DNA of 5,521 nt, from positions 1-5,521 of the forward strand of contig CANFIV010000127.1 of assembly GCA_947446935.1 (NCBI GenBank). Direction: 5' to 3'. This DNA is from Sphingomonadaceae bacterium (GTDB lineage Bacteria; Pseudomonadota; Alphaproteobacteria; Sphingomonadales; Sphingomonadaceae). The notes beneath the pieces are model-generated. The model was not told where the DNA came from, did not search any database, and worked only from the letters and a program-made list of their open reading frames with translations. Made by a program: the position numbers and the translations under genes. This document shows, one piece after another, positions 1 through 4,765 of this stretch (position 1 is the stretch's first letter; every line of letters starts with the position of its first letter).

Positions 1-150
1 CGCACGCCGAGTTCAGAACAAGTGCGCCGACCAATCTACCGCGAGGGTACAGAGAGCTGGAAGTCATTCGAGCCTTGGCTGAATCCGCTCAAGACCGCAC
101 TGGGCGATGTCCTGACGGCCTATCCCCAGATACCACAGCGCCTGATCTGA
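1..150 (+). CDS. C-terminal end of a probable TPR/sulfotransferase-family protein (5' truncated by window)
   Basis: Reading frame 1 is open from the first base to a TGA at 148-150, giving 49 residues that contain SSEQVRRPIYREGTESW (4-20) and FEPWLNPLKTALG (23-35). The pattern 'SS-x-QVR-x-PIY-R...W..(F/Y)..WL.PL...LG' resembles the extreme C-terminus of the tetratricopeptide-repeat sulfotransferase proteins (Sulfotransfer_3-like) common in sphingomonads, where it follows the PAPS-binding sulfotransferase fold. The catalytic and PAPS-binding parts would lie left of the window, so activity cannot be judged. In sphingomonads such genes are, to my recollection, often found beside TonB-dependent receptors, which fits the receptor 124 bp downstream on the same strand. 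Family assignment rests only on this tail; the reading frame itself is more certain than the name. Confidence 0.62.
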   Translation, partial: RTPSSEQVRRPIYREGTESWKSFEPWLNPLKTALGDVLTAYPQIPQRLI

Positions 151-274
151 CATCGTTGTAAATTGGCCACGCGGCTGGGCGCATTGCATGACCCGCGCGG
201 GAACGTCCTTGAATTTTGCTGCAAGGCGGACCACGGATTCAGCCAATATGGGTGCAACAAGGTGAGGTGGTGAG
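151..274 (+). promoter_or_regulatory. Leader/promoter region of the TonB-dependent receptor gene
   Basis: This 124-bp gap between the upstream stop and the receptor start holds two short perfect palindromes: CCCGCGCGGG (192-201) and TTGCtGCAA (216-224). The second could be an operator half-site pair, but it is too short to assign. I see no convincing -35/-10 pair: TTGAAT at 209-214 has no recognisable -10 at 16-18 bp. No T-tract hairpin follows the upstream stop, so read-through from the upstream gene is possible. The Shine-Dalgarno-like purine run AAGGTGAGG (259-267) sits 7 nt before the ATG at 275. The regulatory role is inferred from position. Confidence 0.35.
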
Positions 275-2647
275 ATGATGAAGGCGTATAACCGCTTTTC
301 TCGGGGTGTTTTGCTGGTAACCACGGCGCTTGCTGCACCAGTTGCGATGGCCCAGGAAGCACCTCAGGCCGCAGCACAGGCAGCGGATTCAGCGCAGGGC
401 ACGGAAATCATCGTGACCGCGCAGAAGCGCAGCGAAAACCTTCAGAACGTGCCGATCTCTATCCAGGCGCTGGGAACGAAGAAACTCGATCAGCTGAATA
501 TCGCCAGCTTCGACGATTATGCGAAAGTGCTTCCGAGCGTCAGCTTCCAGTCGTTCGGCCCCGGTCAGGCGCAGCTTTCCTTCCGCGGCATCACCAGCGG
601 CGGTGACGGCCTGCATGGCGGTTCGCAGCCCACCGCGGCGCTCTATCTCGACGAAGTTCCCGTCACCACAATCGCCGGTGCGGTCGACCTCCACGTTTAC
701 GACATCGCGCGGGTCGAGGCCCTTTCGGGTCCGCAGGGCACCCTGTTCGGTTCAAGCTCGCTCGCCGGCACGCTGCGCATCATTCCCAACAAGCCGGATA
801 CCAAGGACTTCTCGGGTCGCATCGACGTCTCGGGCAACAAAGTCGGCAAGGGCACCGGCGGCGGCAGCGCCGAAGGCTTCGTGAACATTCCTCTGTCAGA
901 CCGCGCGGCGCTGCGCCTGATGGCGTTTTATCAGCACGATGGCGGCTATATCGACAATGTCCCGGGAACGCGCACCTACACGCTGGGTGACAACAACCCG
1001 GCCACCAACCTTACGATCAACAACGCCAAGTTCGTGAAGGACAATTTCAACACCACCGATACCGCAGGCGGGCGCGCCGCGCTCAAGGTCGATCTGGACG
1101 ATAACTGGACGATCCAGCCTTCGGTGGTCTACCAGAACCAGAAGGCGCACGGCGCGTTCCTGTTCGACCCTCGGCACGGCGATCTCAAGGTTACCGACTA
1201 TTCGAACTCGCTCAACCGTGATGCCTGGGCGCTGGCTACGCTGACGATTCAGGGCAAGCTCGGCAACTGGGATCTCACCTACGCTGGCGGCTACTTCGAC
1301 CGCCGGGTAGAAAATCAGGCCGACTATTCCGAATACTCCGTCGCCTATGACAGCTTCCAGGGCTACTATTACACGTCATTCCCGACCACGACCGGCTTCC
1401 TCGATCCGACCCAGCTCGTCCACAACCACGACGACTACACCAAGCAGAGCCACGAACTGCGCATCGCCACCCCCAGCGGTGACAGGTTCAAGCTGGTCGC
1501 CGGCCTGTTTTACCAGCGGCAGACTGACCGCATCGTGGCGGATTACTATATCAACGGCCTCGCCGGCATTCCGAACTCGCCCTCGGTGCCCAAGTCGGGT
1601 GACGACCTCTTCGCCACGCGCGCCTACCGCGTCGACCGCGACTACGCTGCCTTCGCCGACGGCTCTTTCGACATCACCCCGCAGCTCACGCTGGCGGGCG
1701 GCATCCGCGTGTTCAAGGTCAACAACACTTTCGTCGGCTTTTCGGGCTTCAAGTCAAACACCACGGCCGCCAACTGCGTCGCTGTCGTTGCGGACGACCG
1801 GGTCTGCAACAACTTCAACCGGCAGGCCAAGCAGAGTGGCGAGACGCACCGCGTCAACCTCACGTGGAAGATCGATCCGGACCGGCTGGTCTACGCGACG
1901 TATTCCACCGGCTATCGCCCGGGCGGCAACAACCGCCGGCCCAACGTCAATCCCTATGTCGCCGATACGCTCACCAACTACGAGCTCGGCTTCAAGACAT
2001 CGTGGTTTGATCGCAAGTTCCGTTTCAACGGCGCGCTGTTCTACGAAAAGTGGAAGAACCTGCAATATGGTCTGAGCCCGGTCGGATCGAACGGTGTGAC
2101 CAACATTTACAACGCCGGTGATGCGCGGGTCTACGGCGCGGAAATGGACTTCAACCTGCACCTTGGCGGGCTGACGCTCACGGGTTCGGGCGCGCTGATC
2201 GACGGCAAGCTGACGACCGACTTCTGCTCGTTCGATACGAACGGCAATCCGGATTGCACCCTTGGCGTGGTCGCTGCGTCCAAGAACACGCCGCTGCCGA
2301 TCCAGCCGAAGTTCAAGGGCAACATGACCGCGCGGTATGAGTTCGATCTTGGCACCACCAAGTCCTTCGTCCAGGCCTCGCTCAACCACCAGTCGGGCAC
2401 GCGCTCCTATCTCACCACGCGCGAGGCGAACCTGCTCGGCCGTACTGACGGGTTCGAGACCTTCGACTTCTCGCTGGGTGCGAAGATCTCGGGCTTCGAT
2501 ATCTCCGCCTATATCGAAAACGCGTTCGACAAGCGCGGCATCCTGAGCATCAACACGGTCTGTACCCCGTCGATCTGCGGCGCGGGCCGACGTTACTACC
2601 CGATCAAGCCGCAAGTGTTCGGGATCAAGCTGGGCCACGATCTCTAA
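275..2647 (+). CDS. TonB-dependent outer-membrane receptor
   Basis: This is a complete 790-residue TonB-dependent transporter, within the usual family length; it moves a bound substrate across the outer membrane using energy from TonB-ExbB-ExbD. Residues 1-26 are a signal peptide with a probable cleavage at AMA|QE, followed by an Ala/Gln-rich linker and the TonB box EIIVTAQKR (44-52). The plug follows, with LSFRGI (101-106) and RVEALSGPQGTLFG (146-159), then SSLAGTLRIIPNKP (161-174). The beta-barrel runs from about 185 to the end, with family-typical stretches such as YATYSTGYRPG (540-550) and NYELGFK (568-574). Six cysteines form three close pairs: C501/C511, C651/C661 and C763/C768. The C-terminus is GIKLGHDL, ending in Leu rather than the usual Phe/Trp. 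ATG at 275 is chosen for SD spacing; the adjacent ATG at 278 would work equally well. The substrate is unknown; the nearby pobA suggests an aromatic compound, but that is inference. Confidence 0.97.
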   Translation: MMKAYNRFSRGVLLVTTALAAPVAMAQEAPQAAAQAADSAQGTEIIVTAQKRSENLQNVPISIQALGTKKLDQLNIASFDDYAKVLPSVSFQSFGPGQAQLSFRGITSGGDGLHGGSQPTAALYLDEVPVTTIAGAVDLHVYDIARVEALSGPQGTLFGSSSLAGTLRIIPNKPDTKDFSGRIDVSGNKVGKGTGGGSAEGFVNIPLSDRAALRLMAFYQHDGGYIDNVPGTRTYTLGDNNPATNLTINNAKFVKDNFNTTDTAGGRAALKVDLDDNWTIQPSVVYQNQKAHGAFLFDPRHGDLKVTDYSNSLNRDAWALATLTIQGKLGNWDLTYAGGYFDRRVENQADYSEYSVAYDSFQGYYYTSFPTTTGFLDPTQLVHNHDDYTKQSHELRIATPSGDRFKLVAGLFYQRQTDRIVADYYINGLAGIPNSPSVPKSGDDLFATRAYRVDRDYAAFADGSFDITPQLTLAGGIRVFKVNNTFVGFSGFKSNTTAANCVAVVADDRVCNNFNRQAKQSGETHRVNLTWKIDPDRLVYATYSTGYRPGGNNRRPNVNPYVADTLTNYELGFKTSWFDRKFRFNGALFYEKWKNLQYGLSPVGSNGVTNIYNAGDARVYGAEMDFNLHLGGLTLTGSGALIDGKLTTDFCSFDTNGNPDCTLGVVAASKNTPLPIQPKFKGNMTARYEFDLGTTKSFVQASLNHQSGTRSYLTTREANLLGRTDGFETFDFSLGAKISGFDISAYIENAFDKRGILSINTVCTPSICGAGRRYYPIKPQVFGIKLGHDL

Positions 2648-2649
2648 CG

Positions 2650-2674
2650 CCTGTTTCACGCTGGCTGAAACAGG
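2650..2674. terminator. Hairpin in convergent gap, probable bidirectional terminator
   Basis: CCTGTTTCA (2650-2658) and TGAAACAGG (2666-2674) are perfect 9-bp inverted repeats around a 7-nt loop. The structure starts 3 nt after the receptor stop codon and lies 45 bp from the stop of the convergent response regulator. No T-tract follows on either strand (GGCGGGGGAG on the + side), so it is not a textbook intrinsic terminator. It could act with Rho or protect the 3' end of the mRNA. Confidence 0.6.
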
Positions 2675-2719
2675 GGCGGGGGAGCAGGCTGGTGTCGTCT
2701 TCCCCGTCAGGCGGCCGCA

Positions 2720-3391
2720 TTACGGCCTGTCGAGCACATACCCCAGCGAGCGGACGGTGCGCAGCGGATAGCCTGCGCCCGCTTCGCGCAGCGCGCGGCG
2801 CAGGCGGCTGACCCACGCATCCACTGTGCGCTCGTCGATCGGCTGGTCGTTCTTGCCCAGCGCCGCGATCAACTGCGTGCGCGCAAAAACCTGGCCCGGC
2901 TGCTCCATCAGGTAGCGCAGCAGGCGGAATTCGTTGGGCATGAGCCCGACAGGCTTGTCCTTCCAGCGTGCCTGCAACGCCGCGAGATCGAGCGAGAGGT
3001 CGCCCAGCCGCAAGGTCCGCCCCGGGGCATCGCGTTCGCCCAACTGCACCGAGAGCACCCGGTCGAGCACTGCGGCGCGGTCAATCGGGCCGATGATGTA
3101 GTCGTCGGCCCCTGCGCGCAGTGCCCGCCGCTTGGCGTCGGCATCGTCCTCTTCCAGCACCATCGTTATATGGGCTGCCTCGGTCTGCGGGTCGCAGCGC
3201 AGCCGCCGGCAGAGCTCGAGCCCCGAAAGATCGGGCAGGAGCCAGTCGATGAAGGCCCACGGGCTGCCATCGAGCAGCGGCAGCGGTGCGCTCCAGTCCC
3301 ATGCCCGGAACACCACCCGCAGATCGCCGTGGGCAAAGCTGTCATGCCCGCCGGGAAGTTCGCCCGTCAAAAGGATATCGATCTGACGCAT
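2720..3391 (-). CDS. OmpR/PhoB-family response regulator with degenerate receiver domain
   Basis: This 223-residue protein has normal OmpR/PhoB length. Residues 1-118 form a receiver: the phospho-acceptor is Asp49 in FIDWLLPDLSGLELCRRLR (48-66), and ALRAGADDY (90-98) is the usual alpha4-beta5 segment. Aligned by eye to PhoB, the acidic pair after beta1 (ILLTGEL, 6-12) keeps at most one acid, the conserved Thr is Leu79, and the conserved Lys of the KPF motif is Gly101 (IIGPID). The helix-1 region is also short. Residues about 124-223 are a winged helix close to PhoB: NEFRLLRYLMEQPGQVFARTQL (153-174), the recognition-helix segment ERTVDAWVSRLRRAL (187-201) and the wing RTVRSLGYVL (211-220). The start is ATG at 3391, with a weak SD (GGTGA) 9 nt upstream. 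It lies 105 nt downstream of pobA on the same strand, and no sensor kinase gene is present here. Phosphorylation-independent action is plausible; the target genes are unknown. Confidence 0.93.
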   Translation of the reverse strand: MRQIDILLTGELPGGHDSFAHGDLRVVFRAWDWSAPLPLLDGSPWAFIDWLLPDLSGLELCRRLRCDPQTEAAHITMVLEEDDADAKRRALRAGADDYIIGPIDRAAVLDRVLSVQLGERDAPGRTLRLGDLSLDLAALQARWKDKPVGLMPNEFRLLRYLMEQPGQVFARTQLIAALGKNDQPIDERTVDAWVSRLRRALREAGAGYPLRTVRSLGYVLDRP

Positions 3392-3409
3392 AGTAGACGG
3401 TCACCGAAG

Positions 3410-3436
3410 GAATGGTCTGCAGGGTACAGGCCATTC
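3410..3436. repeat. Imperfect inverted repeat upstream of the response regulator start
   Basis: GAATGGTCTG (3410-3419) and CAGGCCATTC (3427-3436) are inverted repeats matching at 9 of 10 positions around a 7-nt spacer. The repeat begins 19 bp before the regulator's start codon on the transcribed side. It may be a dimeric operator or an mRNA leader hairpin next to the ribosome-binding site. In the minus-strand transcript the odd position is a C/A mismatch, while in a plus-strand transcript it would be a G-U wobble. The function is inferred from position. Confidence 0.5.
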
Positions 3437-3448
3437 TCTGTCGTCTCC

Positions 3449-3479
3449 GTGTGACGGCTGTATGACGATGTGACAGCTG
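3449..3479 (-). promoter_or_regulatory. Pho-box-like GTCA direct repeats upstream of the response regulator
   Basis: On the minus strand this segment carries three GTCA elements, beginning at 3474, 3466 and 3455. The last two form GTCATACAGCCGTCACA with an 11-bp period, the spacing used by PhoB/OmpR-family dimers. Compared with the enterobacterial pho-box consensus CTGTCATAAAACTGTCACAT, positions 3468-3449 match at 14 of 20 by my count. On the plus strand the same region reads as the near-identical direct repeats TGTGACGGCTG (3450-3460) and TGTGACAGCTG (3469-3479). It lies 58-88 bp upstream of the regulator start. Either autoregulation or control by a true PhoB would fit; neither is shown. 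Confidence 0.45.
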
Positions 3480-3496
3480 GGGCAGGGCGCTCCGCG

Positions 3497-4666
3497 CTAA
3501 ACCGGCAGCCCCACGTAGTTCTCCGCAATGCTCGCCTGTGCCGCATCGCTCGATGCGATGTAGTCGAGCTCGGCCACCTGCATCGCGCGTTCGAACGGGC
3601 CGTCATCGGGGAAGCGGTGCATCAGCTTGGTCAGCGACCAGCTGAACCGTTCGCACTTCCACACGCGTGCCAATGCGCGCGCCGAATAGCCTGCGACGCC
3701 GTCATTGTCGTTGCGCTGAAAATAGCCGCACAGCGCCTCGGCAGCATAGTGGACGTCGCTGGCCGCCAGGTTCAGCCCTTTGGCCCCGGTCGGCGGCACG
3801 ATATGCGCTGAATCCCCGCAGAGCAGCAGACTGCCATGGCGCATCGGCTCGAACACGTAAGACCGCAGCGGCGCGATGGACTTCTCGATCGACGGTCCGC
3901 GCGTCATGTTGGCCGCTGCCTCGGGCCCCAGCCGCACGGCGAGTTCGTCCCAAAGGCGGTCATCGCTCCAGTCCTCGATCCGCTCGGTCAGCGGCACATC
4001 GATGTAGTAGCGGCTGCGCGTGTGGCTGCGCATCGAAGCGAGCGCGAAGCCGCGTTCGTGGTTGGCATATATGAGCTCGCGGTTGCACGGCGGAACGTCA
4101 GCTAGAATGCCGAGCCAGCCGAAAGGATAGACCCGCTCGTATTCGCGGCCCACCGATGCCGGGATCGCTTTACGCGAGGGGCCGTGGAAACCGTCGCACC
4201 CGGCGATGAACCGCGCGGTGAGGCGCTGCTCAACGCCGTCCTTGCGGAAGGACACCGAGGGCGCATCGCTCTCGATATCGTGCAGCGCCACGTCTTCTGC
4301 GCCATAGATTACTTCCAGCCCGCGTTCCGGGGCGGCGTCCATGAGGTCTTTGGTGATCTCGGTCTGGCCGTAGACGGTAACGGTCTTGCCGGTGAATTTC
4401 GCGACATCGATGCGGATCAGTCGCTCGCCGTCCGCCAGGTTGAAGCCCTCTTCGACCAGCCCTTCGGCCTTGAGCCGGGCATCGAGCCCGAGCCGCTCCA
4501 TCAGTTCAACAGTGATCTGCTCCAGCACGCCGGCACGGATGCGGCCGAGTACATAGTCGGGTGCCTGGCGCTCGATCACCACGCAATCGATGCCTTCGGC
4601 ATTGAGCAGATGGCCAAGCAGCAGACCGGCTGGGCCCGCGCCGATAATGGCGACCTGAGTGTGCAC
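3497..4666 (-). CDS. pobA: 4-hydroxybenzoate 3-monooxygenase (p-hydroxybenzoate hydroxylase)
   Basis: This 389-residue cytoplasmic FAD monooxygenase converts 4-hydroxybenzoate + NADPH + O2 to protocatechuate, feeding ring cleavage. It matches Pseudomonas PobA (394 aa) along its whole length. Visible motifs are the FAD dinucleotide site GAGPAG (9-14), RIRAGVLEQ (42-50), the DG motif CDGFHG (157-162) and the GD motif CGDSAHIVPPTGAKGLN (283-299). Residues equivalent to the P. fluorescens active site are present: Tyr200, Ser211, Arg213, Arg219, Tyr221, Pro292, Thr293, Asn299 and Tyr384 (each one lower than the reference number because of a one-residue deletion near 92). ERQAPDYV (32-39) matches the NADPH-preferring form, so NADPH is the likely donor. 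The start is GTG at 4666, with SD GGGAG (4679-4675) 8 nt upstream; the out-of-frame ATG at 4673 is not used. It is divergent from the pobR-like gene across 99 bp, which suggests induction by 4-hydroxybenzoate. The response regulator follows 105 nt downstream. Confidence 0.97.
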   Translation of the reverse strand: MHTQVAIIGAGPAGLLLGHLLNAEGIDCVVIERQAPDYVLGRIRAGVLEQITVELMERLGLDARLKAEGLVEEGFNLADGERLIRIDVAKFTGKTVTVYGQTEITKDLMDAAPERGLEVIYGAEDVALHDIESDAPSVSFRKDGVEQRLTARFIAGCDGFHGPSRKAIPASVGREYERVYPFGWLGILADVPPCNRELIYANHERGFALASMRSHTRSRYYIDVPLTERIEDWSDDRLWDELAVRLGPEAAANMTRGPSIEKSIAPLRSYVFEPMRHGSLLLCGDSAHIVPPTGAKGLNLAASDVHYAAEALCGYFQRNDNDGVAGYSARALARVWKCERFSWSLTKLMHRFPDDGPFERAMQVAELDYIASSDAAQASIAENYVGLPV

Positions 4667-4765
4667 GGATCATTCTCCCGGATTTTATGGTCCCTTCTTG
4701 ACAGGCCGCACGCGCGGACGGAAGGCATGAGATCGACAAAGTCTGGTATAATCAGGACAAGCCCG
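4667..4765. promoter_or_regulatory. Divergent pobA/pobR-like intergenic control region
   Basis: This 99-bp gap between divergent genes should hold both promoters and the regulator's binding site. Visible elements are an interrupted dyad GGATCAT (4667-4673) / ATGGTCC (4687-4693), matching at 6 of 7 and overlapping the pobA Shine-Dalgarno; CCGCacgcGCGG (4706-4717); and GACA repeats at 4700, 4735 and 4756. The last two are 21 bp apart in the same orientation, a spacing suited to AraC-type proteins binding one face of DNA. A TTGACA at 4698-4703 has no matching -10 at 16-18 bp. The pobA promoter cannot be assigned: TAAAAT (4687-4682, minus strand) is too close to the start. The region's role is well supported by layout; the individual sites are tentative. 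Confidence 0.6.
4744..4752 (+). promoter_or_regulatory. Extended -10 element (TGGTATAAT) before the pobR-like gene
   Basis: TGGTATAAT is a perfect extended -10 (TGn plus TATAAT at 4747-4752) on the strand of the pobR-like gene. No good -35 lies 16-18 bp upstream (GGCATG at 4724-4729). A start about 7 nt downstream would fall near 4758-4760, leaving only 6-8 nt before the ATG at 4766 and excluding the Shine-Dalgarno. It may therefore give a nearly leaderless mRNA, or be a chance match. Confidence 0.4.

Noticed and set aside
64..377. Minus-strand frames (86 and 85 codons) across the upstream gap and receptor start
   Set aside because: They overlap the end of the upstream gene and the receptor signal peptide in antisense and show no domain pattern; the gap is better read as a control region.
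1347..2075. 242-codon + strand frame inside the receptor gene
   Set aside because: It is an out-of-frame shadow composed largely of Ser, Thr, Arg and Pro with no domain pattern; the receptor frame explains the DNA.
1754..2659. 301-codon open frame on the minus strand opposite the TonB receptor
   Set aside because: It lies wholly antisense to a receptor whose protein sequence is clearly family-like, shows no recognisable motif, and is rich in Arg/Ala/Val as expected for the reverse of GC-rich codons.
3132..3454. Two + strand frames (84 and 94 codons) opposite the response regulator
   Set aside because: They overlap the conserved receiver-coding region in antisense and show no motif or good ribosome-binding site.
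3487..3497. GCGCtccGCGC as a terminator for pobA
   Set aside because: The 4-bp stem is very short, overlaps the stop codon and has no T-tract; it is common by chance in GC-rich DNA.
3497..4666. A different flavin monooxygenase, such as 3-hydroxybenzoate or salicylate hydroxylase
   Set aside because: All PobA substrate-site residues compared (Tyr200, Ser211, Arg213, Arg219, Tyr221, Pro292, Thr293, Tyr384) are present and similarity runs end to end, so 4-hydroxybenzoate 3-monooxygenase is the specific call.
4698..4703. TTGACA as a -35 box for the pobR-like gene
   Set aside because: At 16-18 bp downstream there is only GGAAGG/GAAGGC-like sequence, and the distance to the TATAAT at 4747 is 43 bp, far too long for one promoter.
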